In this document: one piece after another, positions 18,820 through 28,890 of the stretch
How positions within the stretch are numbered: position 1 is the stretch's first letter
Layout: each line of letters opens with the position of its first letter
Position numbers and translations under genes: made by a program
Notes under the pieces: model-generated
Database searches by the model: none
What the model saw: only the letters and a program-made list of their open reading frames with translations
What the model was told of the DNA's origin: nothing
NCBI RefSeq assembly: GCF_003634575.1
Contig: NZ_RBLJ01000003.1
Span: 434,001-498,000, forward strand
Reading direction: 5' to 3'
From: Photorhabdus asymbiotica
GTDB taxonomy: Bacteria > Pseudomonadota > Gammaproteobacteria > Enterobacterales > Enterobacteriaceae
Length of the DNA stretch: 64,000 nucleotides

Positions 18820-19470
18820 ATGGAAGCTTATAACCCTCCTACCGATCCCTGGCTACATGTGCTCTATCAGGATCAGCATATTATTGTGGTCAATAAACCC
18901 AGTGGGCTGCTCTCTGTTCCTGGCCGCGCTGAAGAACACAAAGACAGCATTATGACGCGGATACAACAACAGTTTCCTGCTGCGGAATCTGTTCACCGGC
19001 TAGATATGGCAACCAGCGGCATAATGGTCGTTGCACTGACCAAAGATGCAGAGCGTGAACTGAAGCGTCAGTTCCGTGAACGGGAACCGAAAAAAACCTA
19101 TATTGCGCGAGTTTGGGGATATCTAAAACCAGAAACCGGCACAGTTGATCTTCCCCTGATTTGTGACTGGCCAAACCGACCAAAGCAGAAAGTGTGTTTT
19201 GATACTGGGAAATCAGCGCAGACTGAATATGAAGTACTCGTTTACGAAGATCAAGCAACCAGAGTTAAACTTTCACCGATCACAGGTCGTTCACATCAGC
19301 TTAGGGTACATATGCTAGCACTTGAGCACCCTATTCTGGGAGACCGGTTTTATGCTCATCAGCAGGCAAGAGCAATGGCACCTCGCCTGCAATTACATGC
19401 TCAAGAGCTATATATCACCCACCCGGCCTATGGAACTCCAATGCATTTTCAATGCACCGCTGATTTTTAA
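18820..19470 (+). CDS. rluA: Dual-specificity rRNA/tRNA pseudouridine synthase RluA
   Basis: Makes pseudouridine at 23S rRNA position 746 and tRNA position 32 in E. coli. It has 216 residues. The catalytic motif is HRLDMATSGIMVVAL, with the conserved Asp around residue 62. VNKPSGLLSVPGR precedes it, and the binding region GRSHQLRVHMLALEHPILGD follows. The start at 18820 (MEAYNPPTDPW) has GGAG eight bases upstream and matches E. coli MENYNPPQEPW. The in-frame ATG at 18778 lies within the ERIC and is rejected. Confidence 0.96.
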   Translation: MEAYNPPTDPWLHVLYQDQHIIVVNKPSGLLSVPGRAEEHKDSIMTRIQQQFPAAESVHRLDMATSGIMVVALTKDAERELKRQFREREPKKTYIARVWGYLKPETGTVDLPLICDWPNRPKQKVCFDTGKSAQTEYEVLVYEDQATRVKLSPITGRSHQLRVHMLALEHPILGDRFYAHQQARAMAPRLQLHAQELYITHPAYGTPMHFQCTADF

Positions 19471-19563
19471 TCAGTTCACAAATACAGTTATCGAATCTAA
19501 GGAAGCCAATATCAAACACAAAGCTACGCCAAAACCACCTAAGAGAGCACGGATATTTGCCAT
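19471..19563 (-). CDS. Possible small single-pass membrane protein (30 residues)
   Basis: A minus-strand frame begins at ATG 19561-19563 with MANIRALLGGFGVALCLIL and ends in a short SITVFVN tail. It has one hydrophobic helix (about residues 6-22) flanked by Arg and Asp. The sequence AAAGGGGG lies nine bases upstream, a good ribosome site; an alternative ATG at 19570-19572 has no spacing from it. The stop abuts the rluA stop, convergent. Gene finders often miss frames this short. I do not recognise a family, and chance cannot be excluded. Confidence 0.45.
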   Translation of the reverse strand: MANIRALLGGFGVALCLILASLDSITVFVN

Positions 19564-19708
19564 TTTTTGCATCCCCCTTTAGTTAAAGTAAAAACATAAA
19601 TCATAAAAACATCTAATATTTTAGAGCAATAAAAAATAAACTCAATAACAGTAGGGGAGATTATTCCCCTATGTATTTAATAAAATGTTTTTTAAAAAGA
19701 AAAATTGA

Positions 19709-20527
19709 TTACTTGAAACCTTTTTCTTTTTTAATGAGATCATACGCAGCCTGAATTGACTGGGCTTTTTGTTTAGCAATTTCCATCATTTCCGGTGGTA
19801 AACCTTTTGCCACTAGCTTATCTGGGTGGTGCTCACTCATCAATTTGCGATAGGCGCGTTTAATCACCGTCACATCATCATTTTCAGCTACACCCAGTAC
19901 CTTACAAGCATCTGTAAATGTTGGCCCCTGAGCTGCTCTCTGATAGCCACTATACTGTTGTTGCCACTCTTCACCACCACCGAAATTGCGGCCACCTTCC
20001 ATCATGGCAAGGAATTGTTCAAACTGGTTACGAGAGATCCCAAGTTCATCCGCTATGATAAACAGCACTTTCCTCTCATTCGGATGCAACTGACCATCAG
20101 AAAATGCAGCCTGCAACTGAATTTCCAAAAACATCCGAACCAAATCAGACCGCCCAAAACAGGCACGACGTAATTGTCTCAATGTCTCACGCAAAGGAAA
20201 ATTGGGCTCTTTACCCTCACGAAAAGCTTGCTGTGCCGCTATTCGAGCTTGTCCGTGAAGTTGCATCCGGTCCATTAACCGGCTGGCGAGCTGGATATCC
20301 GTTTCGGTTACCCGTCCTTTTGATTTAGTTATATGCCCCATCACTTGAAAAGTACTGCTAAAAAACAGTGTCTGACGGGACTGATTATTTGCAAAAAACC
20401 CCTGGCTTCTGCGTACACTGGCCCTATCAAACATATGACCGATAAATAAACCAATGACAATGCCCCAGAAGCCTGCTCCAGATATCACGCCAAAGATCAA
20501 CCCAACCAATTTTCCCCAATAATGCAT
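19709..20527 (-). CDS. djlA: DnaJ-like membrane chaperone DjlA
   Basis: A membrane-anchored co-chaperone of DnaK. It has 272 residues (E. coli 271). The N-terminal segment [21 protein letters not shown] is the GxxxG-rich transmembrane dimerisation helix. A TerB-like central domain follows (residues about 60-175). The C-terminal J domain (about residues 205-272) contains [17 protein letters not shown] with the HPD motif. A glycine-rich link ([17 protein letters not shown]) joins the last two. It is divergent from lptD, as in E. coli. Confidence 0.95.
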   Translation of the reverse strand: MHYWGKLVGLIFGVISGAGFWGIVIGLFIGHMFDRASVRRSQGFFANNQSRQTLFFSSTFQVMGHITKSKGRVTETDIQLASRLMDRMQLHGQARIAAQQAFREGKEPNFPLRETLRQLRRACFGRSDLVRMFLEIQLQAAFSDGQLHPNERKVLFIIADELGISRNQFEQFLAMMEGGRNFGGGEEWQQQYSGYQRAAQGPTFTDACKVLGVAENDDVTVIKRAYRKLMSEHHPDKLVAKGLPPEMMEIAKQKAQSIQAAYDLIKKEKGFK

Positions 20528-20710
20528 ATACTCCTCAATTCACCAATGCCCTGAGCGCAGTTTTGCATTATCATACTATTCATTCAGCTCCATGCCTAAC
20601 GGCAAGATAAGTAAAGGTGTGACTTTACGCTGGCGCATATTCATTGAGTGCGCTAGTCTCTTGAAGTTTGCCGGCATAATGCCACTGATGACGGAACCGC
20701 ATAAATATCT

Positions 20711-23065
20711 ATGAAGAAATGTTATCCAACTTTGCTGGCCACAACGGTATGGGCCGCACTTTATAGTCAGCATGCACATGCTGATCTCGCAGCACAATGT
20801 ATGCTGGGTATACCTATTTATGATCAGCCAATAATTAATGGCGATCCCAATCAATTACCTGTCAATATTCTGGCAGATGATTCACGCGCAGATTATCCAC
20901 GCTCTGCTGAATTCAGCGGTAATGTCAATATTAAGCAAGGTAATAAAACGCTGACCGCCGATAAGGCACAACTTGAGCAAACAGAAGATGAAGTTCCGCT
21001 AAGAACAGTTACTGCAACGGGTAATGTTCATTACAATGATCCGCAAATTATTCTAAAAGGTCCACGAGCCTGGTCTAATTTAAATAATAAAGATACAGAT
21101 GTTGATCAAGGTGATTATCAGATGGTCGGGCGTCAGGGACGCGGCACCGCAGATAAAATGAAGTTACGCGGTGCAAACCGTTATACCATTATGGATAACG
21201 GTACCTTTACTTCCTGCCTGCCGGGTAATGATAGCTGGAGCGTTGTTGGTTCTGAAGTCATTCTCGACCGTGAAGAAGAAGTGGCTGAAATATGGAATGC
21301 CCGTTTCAGGGTAGTTAATGTTCCGATATTTTACAGTCCATATCTTCAATTACCGATCGGTAGTAAACGCCGTTCCGGTTTCCTTATTCCTAACGCCAAC
21401 TATTCCAAAAATGACGGCATTACATTTATGTTGCCCTATTACTGGAATATCGCACCAAATTATGATGCTACGATTACGCCGCACTATATCAGTCAACGCG
21501 GTTTAAAACTGAATAATGAATTCCGTTACTTAACTAAAGCAGGTACAGGTACACTGGCACTGGACTGGCTAAATAATGACGAACAATATGTCAAAGACAA
21601 AAATGCCAGAACACGTACTGCCAGAGAAAGTGATAATCGCTGGTTATTTTATTGGAATCATAATGGTGTGATGGATCAAGTATGGCGTTTTAATATCGAC
21701 TATACCAAGGTCAGTGATCCTGAATATTTTTCTGATTTCTCTTCTCAATATGGTTCTACCACTGATGGCTATGCCACACAAAAATTCAGCTTGGGATATG
21801 CTCAACAAAATTGGAATGCCACACTATCAACTAAACAGTTCCAGGTATTCTCAACCGGCGGCAACAAAAATGCTTATCGCGCAGAGCCACAATTAGATCT
21901 GAATTATTATCAAAACGATTTGGGTCCATTTGATTTTCGTATCCACGGTCAAGTGGTAAAACTCACCAGCATTGAAAAAAATAACCCTGAAGCCACCCGC
22001 TGGCATCTGGAGCCATCTGTTAACCTGCCACTCTCCAATGGTTGGGCAAGTATCAATAACGAAGTTAAACTAATGGCAACCCACTATCAGCAGGATATTC
22101 CTGACATCAGAAAAAATTCTGAGTTAAAGGAATCTGTTAACCGGGTTCTGCCACAGTTTAAAAGTGAAGCCAAAATGGTGTTTGAACGTTCAATGTATCT
22201 GAACAACGATTACACCCAAACATTGGAGCCGCAGGTTCAGTATTTGTACGTGCCATACAAGAACCAGGATAACATCAATAACTACGATTCGGCCCTGTTA
22301 CAGGCTGACTATACAGGTCTGTTCCGTGACCGATTTTACGGTGGTTTAGATCGTATTTCATCCGCGAATCAGGTCACTACCGGTCTGACTACTCGTATTT
22401 ATGATGAAGATTTAGTTGAACGTTTTAATCTATCATTAGGTCAAACCTACTATTTTGAGCGTCCACGCACTGGTACCAATAAGGAAAATCTCATTAACAG
22501 TAAAGATGGGTCAGATATGATGGCCTGGGCTGGTGACACCTATTGGAGGATTAATGATTCCTGGGGCTTGAAAGGTGGTTTACAGTACGATAGCCGCCTG
22601 AGCAGCGTGACAATGGGGAATGCTATACTGGAATATCGCCGTGATGATGATAGGCTTGTGCAATTGAACTACCGTTTTGTTGACCGAGATTATATCCAAG
22701 CAACCCGTTTGCGCACTTGGGATCAAAAAGCAGAAACTGCCCCCGCATTTCAGCAAGGGATTTCTCAAATTGGTTTAGTTGCAAGCTGGCCGTTAAATGA
22801 TCGCTGGGGTTTAGTTGGTGCTTACTACTATGATACTAAGAAACAGCAACCTGCAAGTCAGTTAGTGGGCTTGCAATACAACACCTGTTGCTGGGCAGTT
22901 AACGTCGGCTATGAGCGTAAGATCGTTGGTTGGAAAGATGATAGTAGCGAATATGACGACAAATGGTCATTTAACTTTGAACTCAGAGGCTTAAGTAACA
23001 ATCATAGTCTGGGTAGCCAGAAAATGTTGCAATCTGGCATTATGCCATACCAACGCGCATTTTGA
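20711..23065 (+). CDS. lptD: LPS-assembly protein LptD
   Basis: The outer-membrane barrel that, with LptE, inserts lipopolysaccharide into the outer leaflet. It has 784 residues, identical in length to E. coli. A signal peptide of about 24 residues (ending HAHA) precedes [11 protein letters not shown]. The periplasmic LptA-like jellyroll domain spans to about residue 220, and the barrel follows. The four family cysteines are present: C30, one in FTSCLPGND, and the adjacent pair in [14 protein letters not shown], which form the interdomain disulfides. surA follows 69 bases on, and its product is needed for LptD folding. Confidence 0.97.
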   Translation: MKKCYPTLLATTVWAALYSQHAHADLAAQCMLGIPIYDQPIINGDPNQLPVNILADDSRADYPRSAEFSGNVNIKQGNKTLTADKAQLEQTEDEVPLRTVTATGNVHYNDPQIILKGPRAWSNLNNKDTDVDQGDYQMVGRQGRGTADKMKLRGANRYTIMDNGTFTSCLPGNDSWSVVGSEVILDREEEVAEIWNARFRVVNVPIFYSPYLQLPIGSKRRSGFLIPNANYSKNDGITFMLPYYWNIAPNYDATITPHYISQRGLKLNNEFRYLTKAGTGTLALDWLNNDEQYVKDKNARTRTARESDNRWLFYWNHNGVMDQVWRFNIDYTKVSDPEYFSDFSSQYGSTTDGYATQKFSLGYAQQNWNATLSTKQFQVFSTGGNKNAYRAEPQLDLNYYQNDLGPFDFRIHGQVVKLTSIEKNNPEATRWHLEPSVNLPLSNGWASINNEVKLMATHYQQDIPDIRKNSELKESVNRVLPQFKSEAKMVFERSMYLNNDYTQTLEPQVQYLYVPYKNQDNINNYDSALLQADYTGLFRDRFYGGLDRISSANQVTTGLTTRIYDEDLVERFNLSLGQTYYFERPRTGTNKENLINSKDGSDMMAWAGDTYWRINDSWGLKGGLQYDSRLSSVTMGNAILEYRRDDDRLVQLNYRFVDRDYIQATRLRTWDQKAETAPAFQQGISQIGLVASWPLNDRWGLVGAYYYDTKKQQPASQLVGLQYNTCCWAVNVGYERKIVGWKDDSSEYDDKWSFNFELRGLSNNHSLGSQKMLQSGIMPYQRAF

Positions 23066-23134
23066 TGCTAATAACACTTTGATATTAAACACTATAAATC
23101 TGCTAATGCGGAATTTACATATGATGGAAAAAGT

Positions 23135-24436
23135 ATGAAGAACTGGAGAACTCTCATTCTTGGATTGATGTTTTCAGTGAGTACTGCCTTCGCTGCGCCT
23201 CAACAAATGGATAAAATTGCTGCGGTTGTTAATAACGGGGTAGTTCTGGAAAGCGACATCAACAGCCTCTTACAGTCCGTTAAACGGGATGCACAACATG
23301 CAGGCCAGCAAATACCGGACGAACACACTCTACGTCATCAGATCCTTGAGCGACTGATTATGGATAATATCCTGCTGCAAATGGCAAAGCAGATGGGGAT
23401 CACTATTCCTGATCAAACACTGGACTCTACCATTGCCAATATTGCAGCCCAGAACCACATAACGCGGGATCAAATGAAACACCGTATCGTTGCTGACGGA
23501 ATGAGTTTCGATACTTACCGTAATCAGATTCGTAAAGAGATGCTGATAGCAGAAGTGCGCAACAATGAGGTTCGCCGTCGTGTCACAATTCTGCCGCAAG
23601 AAATCGATACTTTGGCTAAACAGATTAGCAACCAAAATGCTAATGATAGTGAGCTGAACATCAGCCACATTCTGATCCCATTGCCAGAAAATCCTGATCA
23701 GACACAAATGGAAAAAGCTACAGCTGTAGTACACAAGATTATGTCTGAGCTAAAGAATGGCGTTGATTTTGGTAAACTGGCTATCGCTTATTCCGCTGAT
23801 CCACAAGCCCTGAAAGGCGGTAATATGGGTTGGAGTAAGCTTCAGGAATTGCCAACCCTGTTTGCAGCACAACTGCAATCAGCCCAGAAAGGCGCTATCG
23901 TTGGCCCAATTCGTTCCGGTGTTGGTTTCCATATCCTCAAGGTAAATGATATCCGTGGTGGTAATGCAACAATCGCAGTTACTGAAGTTCATGCCCGCCA
24001 TATTCTGCTGAGAATTTCTCCTGTCATGACCGATGAGCAAGCGCGCGCTAAGTTGCAACAAATCGCCGGCGATATTCGCAGTGGAAAAACTGATTTTGCC
24101 GATGCAGCAAAAGAGTTTTCAGAAGATCCAGGTTCAGCCTTACGTGGCGGTGATCTCGGCTGGAGTACACCTGATATCTTCGATCCTGCTTTCCGTGACG
24201 CGTTAATGCGACTGAATAAAGGTGAAATCAGCCAACCTATTCATTCGTCTTTCGGCTGGCACCTGATCCAACTACTGGACACCCGCAAAGTTGATAAAAC
24301 AGATGTCGCCCAAAAAGATCGTGCTTACCGTATGTTATTCAACCGTAAATTCACTGAAGAAGCACAAAGCTGGATGCAGGAACAACGTGCCTCAGCTTAT
24401 GTGAAAATTTTAGATGGCAGCGATGCACAACAATAA
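23135..24436 (+). CDS. surA: Periplasmic chaperone and peptidyl-prolyl isomerase SurA
   Basis: A periplasmic chaperone for outer-membrane proteins, including the LptD encoded upstream. It has 433 residues. A 20-residue signal peptide ends AFA before [20 protein letters not shown]. The N-terminal SurA domain is followed by two parvulin (PpiC) domains (about residues 170-275 and 285-385), each with a SHILIPLPE or [10 protein letters not shown] strand and a GGNMGW or GGDLGW turn. Its end overlaps the pdxA start, making the conserved surA-pdxA-rsmA-apaG-apaH operon. Confidence 0.97.
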   Translation: MKNWRTLILGLMFSVSTAFAAPQQMDKIAAVVNNGVVLESDINSLLQSVKRDAQHAGQQIPDEHTLRHQILERLIMDNILLQMAKQMGITIPDQTLDSTIANIAAQNHITRDQMKHRIVADGMSFDTYRNQIRKEMLIAEVRNNEVRRRVTILPQEIDTLAKQISNQNANDSELNISHILIPLPENPDQTQMEKATAVVHKIMSELKNGVDFGKLAIAYSADPQALKGGNMGWSKLQELPTLFAAQLQSAQKGAIVGPIRSGVGFHILKVNDIRGGNATIAVTEVHARHILLRISPVMTDEQARAKLQQIAGDIRSGKTDFADAAKEFSEDPGSALRGGDLGWSTPDIFDPAFRDALMRLNKGEISQPIHSSFGWHLIQLLDTRKVDKTDVAQKDRAYRMLFNRKFTEEAQSWMQEQRASAYVKILDGSDAQQ

Positions 24437-25415
24437 ACCTATTGTTATTACCCCCGGCGAGCCTGCCGGGGTTGGACCCGATTTAATTGTCGCTCTTGCT
24501 CAGCAAAGCTGGCCAATACAATTGGTCGCCTGTGCAGATCCTAATTTGCTTCTGGACAGAGCCAGACAGCTCAATTTTCCTTTGCAATTACAAGAATATT
24601 CTCCGGATAAAGCGCAGGAGCCACAAGCTGCCGGAACATTGACAATATTGCCAGTTCCTCTTCATGTGCCAGCAGTCGCTGGTGAACTGAATCGGAAAAA
24701 TGGCAGATATGTCACTGAAACTTTGGCAAGAGCCTGTGACGGTTGTTTGAACAGAGAATTTTCAGCGTTAGTCACAGGGCCAGTTCATAAAGGAAACATC
24801 AATGATGCCGGTGTGCCCTTTATCGGCCACACTGAATTCTTTGCCGATCGCAGTGGATGCCAGCGGGTTGTCATGATGCTTGCTACAGAGGAGCTCCGGG
24901 TTGCTCTGGCAACCACTCATCTACCCATTGTTGATGTGCCAAAATCCATTACTTTCGATAGCCTGCGGGAAGTCATCACGATCCTTAACCATGACTTAAA
25001 AACAAAGTTTGGTCTGCTAAGACCCTGTATTTATGTTTGTGGTTTAAATCCCCATGCAGGAGAAAGCGGTCATATGGGACATGAAGAGATTGATGTCATT
25101 ATTCCTGCATTAGAAAGTCTGAGAGCAGAAGGCATTGTGCTGGAAGGCCCTTTACCCGCTGATACCCTGTTTCAGCCAAAATATCTTCAACATGCAGATG
25201 CCGTTCTCTCGATGTATCACGATCAGGGGCTGCCTGTGCTAAAATATCAAGGTTTTGGCAGAGCTGTGAATATTACGTTGGGCCTGCCGTTTATCCGTAC
25301 TTCTGTCGATCATGGCACAGCATTGGAATTGGCTGGTAAAGGTCAAGCTGATGTGGGAAGCTTTATTACCGCATTGAATTTAGCAATTAAAATGATACAA
25401 AACAGTAATGAATAA
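24423..25415 (+). CDS. pdxA: 4-hydroxythreonine-4-phosphate dehydrogenase
   Basis: Oxidises 4-phosphohydroxy-L-threonine in the DXP-dependent pyridoxal phosphate pathway. It has 330 residues with [19 protein letters not shown] at the start, [30 protein letters not shown] carrying metal-binding histidine, and the C-terminal [19 protein letters not shown] and [14 protein letters not shown]. The start at 24423 ([12 protein letters not shown]) aligns without gaps to E. coli; an ATG at 24414 would add three residues. It overlaps surA by 14 bases and rsmA by 8. Confidence 0.95.
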   Translation: MHNNKPIVITPGEPAGVGPDLIVALAQQSWPIQLVACADPNLLLDRARQLNFPLQLQEYSPDKAQEPQAAGTLTILPVPLHVPAVAGELNRKNGRYVTETLARACDGCLNREFSALVTGPVHKGNINDAGVPFIGHTEFFADRSGCQRVVMMLATEELRVALATTHLPIVDVPKSITFDSLREVITILNHDLKTKFGLLRPCIYVCGLNPHAGESGHMGHEEIDVIIPALESLRAEGIVLEGPLPADTLFQPKYLQHADAVLSMYHDQGLPVLKYQGFGRAVNITLGLPFIRTSVDHGTALELAGKGQADVGSFITALNLAIKMIQNSNE

Positions 25416-26226
25416 CAGAGTCCACCAAGGGCACTTTGCCCGTAAACGCTTCGGGCAAAACTTTTTAACCGATCAATTTGTCATTGACAGTATTGTTGCA
25501 GCTATCAACCCACAACCAGGCCAAGCCGTGTTAGAAATTGGCCCTGGTCTTGGTGCATTGACTGAGCCGGTTGGAGAACGAATGGATAAAATGACCGTGG
25601 TTGAGCTTGACCGCGATCTAGCAGCACGCCTGCAAGTTCATCCACAATTAAAAGATAAACTTACTATTATCCAACAAGACGCAATGACCGTTAATTTCGG
25701 CGAACTGTCTCAGCAAAGAGGGCTGCCACTGCGGGTCTTTGGTAATTTACCTTATAATATTTCTACGCCATTAATGTTCCACCTTTTTAGCTATACTGAT
25801 GCTATTGCTGATATGCATTTTATGCTGCAAAAAGAGGTAGTGAACCGTCTGGTAGCCGGTCCCGGCAGTAAAGCCTTTGGACGTTTAAGTGTCATGGCCC
25901 AATACTACTGTCAGGTTATCCCGGTACTGGAAGTACCACCAACAGCATTTACTCCCGCACCTAAAGTCGATTCAGCCGTTGTACGTCTGATACCGCATAA
26001 AAGCATACCTTACCCGGTCAAAAATATTCGTATGCTGAGCCGGATCACCACTCAAGCTTTCAACCAAAGGCGTAAAACTATCCGTAACAGCCTGGGTGAT
26101 CTTTTCACTGTAGAACAACTCACCGAATTTGGTATCGATCCAAGCACACGTGCAGAGAATATTTCTGTTGAACAATACTGCAAAATGGCAAACTATCTAT
26201 CGGAACAACCTGAAATGCAGTTATAA
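25408..26226 (+). CDS. rsmA: 16S rRNA dimethyladenosine transferase RsmA (KsgA)
   Basis: Dimethylates the two adjacent adenines (1518 and 1519) near the 3' end of 16S rRNA, a late step in small-subunit assembly. It has 272 residues (E. coli 273). Motifs are [19 protein letters not shown] at the N-terminus, the SAM-binding loop [14 protein letters not shown], acidic VVELDRDL, and the catalytic [10 protein letters not shown]. The C-terminal helical domain has [14 protein letters not shown]. It is translated from an ATG overlapping the pdxA stop. Confidence 0.97.
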   Translation: MNNRVHQGHFARKRFGQNFLTDQFVIDSIVAAINPQPGQAVLEIGPGLGALTEPVGERMDKMTVVELDRDLAARLQVHPQLKDKLTIIQQDAMTVNFGELSQQRGLPLRVFGNLPYNISTPLMFHLFSYTDAIADMHFMLQKEVVNRLVAGPGSKAFGRLSVMAQYYCQVIPVLEVPPTAFTPAPKVDSAVVRLIPHKSIPYPVKNIRMLSRITTQAFNQRRKTIRNSLGDLFTVEQLTEFGIDPSTRAENISVEQYCKMANYLSEQPEMQL

Positions 26227-26238
26227 CAGGAGTCAATC

Positions 26239-26616
26239 ATGATTAATGCGCCTAGAGTTTCTATTCAGGTACAAAGTGTTTATGTAGAAAGCCAATCGTC
26301 TCCCGAACAACAACGTTTCGTTTTTGCCTATACAATCACTATCCGTAATCTTGGGCGCGAACCGGTTCAACTACTTAACCGTTACTGGCTAATTACCAAC
26401 GGTGATAACCACCAGACTGAAGTCCAGGGGGAAGGCGTTGTTGGTGAGCAACCAGTAATCCTGCCAGGTACAGAATACCGTTACACCAGTGGCGCTATAT
26501 TGCAAACGCCTCTGGGTACGATGGAAGGCCATTATGAAATGGTCGATCACAATGGTGATTTATTCCGCGTTGATATTCCGGTTTTTCGGCTGGCTATACC
26601 AACTTTGATTAATTAA
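26239..26616 (+). CDS. apaG: ApaG domain protein (divalent ion tolerance-associated)
   Basis: A 125-residue single-domain protein with a fibronectin III-like beta fold in solved family members. It has [46 protein letters not shown] and [11 protein letters not shown], the central ApaG signature. A GGAG-type ribosome site precedes the ATG, 12 bases after rsmA. The molecular role in bacteria is uncertain, though the gene is consistently linked to apaH. It is followed by apaH after only two bases. Confidence 0.95.
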   Translation: MINAPRVSIQVQSVYVESQSSPEQQRFVFAYTITIRNLGREPVQLLNRYWLITNGDNHQTEVQGEGVVGEQPVILPGTEYRYTSGAILQTPLGTMEGHYEMVDHNGDLFRVDIPVFRLAIPTLIN

Positions 26617-26618
26617 TT

Positions 26619-27443
26619 ATGTCTACATATCTCATCGGTGATATTCATGGCTGCTATCGTGAATTACGTACTTTATTAACTAAGGTCAATTTTGATCCCA
26701 ATAGAGATACATTATGGCTGACAGGAGATCTCGTTGCCCGCGGCCCAGATTCCCTTGATGTTCTCCGATATGTTAAACAGTTGGGTTCAGCTGTAAAAAT
26801 AGTATTAGGCAATCACGACCTCCATTTATTGGGGGTTTATGCCGGGATTAGCCGTAATAAATCCAAAGATAAAATCGATGAGTTACTATCTGCCCCAGAT
26901 GCTGACGAATTAATTAATTGGTTACGTAAGCAGCCGTTATTACAAATCGACGATGATCTGAAATTGATTATGACTCACGCAGGTCTCACACCTCAATGGG
27001 ATCTGGAAACCGCTAAAATGTGCGCCCTTGAAGTTGAAACTATGCTTAGTAGCAGCAGCTATCCTCTGTTTATCGATTCAATGTATGGAGATATGCCAAA
27101 CAACTGGTCACCGGAGCTCTCTGGACTGGCACGTTTACGTTTCAGTACTAACTCATTGACACGTATGCGTTACTGCTTTCCTAATGGTCAATTAGATATG
27201 GTTTGCAAGGATAAACCTGAAAATGCTCCTGTGCCATTAAAGCCTTGGTTTAAGCTACCACAGCAAATCCCAGAAGAATATTCTATTGTTTTCGGTCACT
27301 GGGCATCACTAGAAGGTCAAGGGGCACCGGACAGATTTTATGCATTGGATACAGGTTGTTGCTGGGGAGGCAAACTGACAATGTTGCGTTGGGAAGATAA
27401 ACAATATTTTACTCAACCATCGTTGTCAGCAATAAAAAAGTAG
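26619..27443 (+). CDS. apaH: Bis(5'-nucleosyl)-tetraphosphatase, symmetrical (ApaH)
   Basis: Cleaves Ap4A and related dinucleotides to two ADP molecules and can remove NpnN caps from RNA, complementing RppH (8394-8924). It has 274 residues (E. coli about 280). The metallophosphoesterase motifs [31 protein letters not shown] and the later THAGLTP and [11 protein letters not shown] are all present. It is the last gene of the operon, followed by a terminator, convergent with folA. Confidence 0.97.
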   Translation: MSTYLIGDIHGCYRELRTLLTKVNFDPNRDTLWLTGDLVARGPDSLDVLRYVKQLGSAVKIVLGNHDLHLLGVYAGISRNKSKDKIDELLSAPDADELINWLRKQPLLQIDDDLKLIMTHAGLTPQWDLETAKMCALEVETMLSSSSYPLFIDSMYGDMPNNWSPELSGLARLRFSTNSLTRMRYCFPNGQLDMVCKDKPENAPVPLKPWFKLPQQIPEEYSIVFGHWASLEGQGAPDRFYALDTGCCWGGKLTMLRWEDKQYFTQPSLSAIKK

Positions 27444-27455
27444 TGTTAAAACCAG

Positions 27456-27488
27456 ACACGCCGTGAAAAAAACCATCGGCGTGTTTTG
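27456..27488 (+). terminator. Terminator between apaH and folA
   Basis: ACACGCCG pairs with CGGCGTGT around a 13-base A-rich loop and is followed by TTTG. It sits between convergent genes, and the preceding TAAAAC on the other strand is weak, so it mainly serves apaH. Confidence 0.75.
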
Positions 27489-27492
27489 TCAA

Positions 27493-27978
27493 TTAGGTAC
27501 GGCGTTGTAAAATCTCAAAACAGTAGCTATGAGAGTTCAATTCATCTGCATCATGGTATTCAGTAAATTCAGAATCCCATTCATCCGGTTCATAGTCAGG
27601 AAAATAGGTATCACCTATCACCTCTGCATCAATATGAGTTAGATACATACGGTTAGCCAATGAGATAAATTGGTCATAAATTTTACCGCCTCCTATAACC
27701 ATAATCTCTTCGGCATCACCTGCTACAACCAGTGCTTCATCAACTGAGCTTACCCAGGTTACACGCTCATCATCACCCGGTTGGTTACTCAATACAATAT
27801 TGAGTCTCCCGGGTAATGGTCGACCAATGGACTCATAAGTTACTCGCCCCATAATGACTGGTTTATTCAGTGTATTACGTTTAAACCAGGCCAGATCCCC
27901 CGGCAGATTCCACGGCATTGTCTTATCCATGCCGATGATCCGATCCATAGCTAAAGCAGCGATCAAGCTGATATTCAT
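27493..27978 (-). CDS. folA: Dihydrofolate reductase
   Basis: Reduces dihydrofolate to tetrahydrofolate with NADPH, closing the cycle with ThyA. It has 161 residues (E. coli 159). Conserved features are the start [16 protein letters not shown], the Met20-loop region [19 protein letters not shown] with its catalytic Asp (about residue 27), [18 protein letters not shown], and [12 protein letters not shown] for the cofactor. It is transcribed alone, divergent from the LysE-type exporter. Confidence 0.97.
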   Translation of the reverse strand: MNISLIAALAMDRIIGMDKTMPWNLPGDLAWFKRNTLNKPVIMGRVTYESIGRPLPGRLNIVLSNQPGDDERVTWVSSVDEALVVAGDAEEIMVIGGGKIYDQFISLANRMYLTHIDAEVIGDTYFPDYEPDEWDSEFTEYHDADELNSHSYCFEILQRRT

Positions 27979-28156
27979 TAAGTCACCTTATAGGCAAATA
28001 GTATAAAAATTGATGACACTATACGGAAAGGGATGTACCCAGTCGATAGGATCAACGCTTTCTTAAGCATAAAAAATTAATTTATACTTAATTTGTTACT
28101 TAAGACATTCATTGATCTAAATAATAACAAATCTAATATTAACTATAGGGTACATT

Positions 28157-28771
28157 ATGCTGGAAACATCACTCGTCGTTATCACTATTTCAACTTTAGG
28201 AATGCTCTCTCCTGGCCCCGATTTCTTTCTGGTAGTCAAAAATGCCATACGTTACCAACGCTCTGCCGCAATGATGACAGTGATGGGCTTAATTGCCGCT
28301 ATCACCTGTCATATGTCTTACTGTGTCGCTGGGTTGGCTCTTCTTATCACCACAACTCCGTGGCTATTCAACCTGATGAAATATGCCGGAGCTGCCTACC
28401 TTATTTGGATTGGGATCAACAGTCTGCTTTCTCGCAGCGGAAATACCATCACTCTTGATGACCAGCAGCAACAAATTATCTCCTTTAAAAAAGCTTTTAT
28501 GCAGGGATTCTTATGTAATCTACTAAATCCTAAAGCAACTTTGTTCTTCCTAGCGATATTTACTCAAGTGCTAAATGTCAATTCTGGTGTTGATGAGAAA
28601 TTATGGTATGCCTTTATTATCTGGGGATTGTCGATAGTCTATTGGCCATTACTGGTAATATTAATCCAGAGTGCACCGGTACGTTGCGGATTAGCTAAGA
28701 CTCAGAAGATGATTGATAAACTGCTTGGTGTTGTTTTGATTAGCCTAGGTATCAAAGTAGCACTGGGATAA
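28157..28771 (+). CDS. LysE/RhtB family amino-acid exporter
   Basis: A 204-residue inner-membrane protein with about six hydrophobic segments. The N-terminus has the family signature LGMLSPGPDFFLVVKNAIRY. The middle has KYAGAAYLIWIGINSLLSR, and the second half has the conserved GFLCNLLNPKATLFFLAIF. This resembles RhtC/RhtB exporters of threonine, homoserine or their lactones, but the substrate cannot be fixed from sequence. The gene stands alone between folA and carB; in E. coli kefC lies near this position, so it is a local replacement or insertion. Confidence 0.88.
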   Translation: MLETSLVVITISTLGMLSPGPDFFLVVKNAIRYQRSAAMMTVMGLIAAITCHMSYCVAGLALLITTTPWLFNLMKYAGAAYLIWIGINSLLSRSGNTITLDDQQQQIISFKKAFMQGFLCNLLNPKATLFFLAIFTQVLNVNSGVDEKLWYAFIIWGLSIVYWPLLVILIQSAPVRCGLAKTQKMIDKLLGVVLISLGIKVALG

Positions 28772-28831
28772 CAGAAATTCGTCCCGTTGCTTTAAGAGCC
28801 CAAAAACATATTACCCACATTTTCAATGAGT

Positions 28832-28867
28832 AAAAAAGATGCGCTTAACAAAGCGCACCTTTTTATT
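28832..28867. terminator. Bidirectional terminator between the LysE-type gene and carB
   Basis: The stem TGCGCTT/AAGCGCA has a four-base loop and is flanked by an A-run on the left and CCTTTTTATT on the right. It can therefore end transcription of both convergent genes. Confidence 0.85.
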
Positions 28868-28890
28868 ACTTCAATTAATCAGAATACAAA

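Noticed and set aside
20576-20854. 92-codon minus-strand ORF over the lptD start
   Set aside because: It covers the lptD signal peptide region in antisense and has irregular composition; treated as a shadow.
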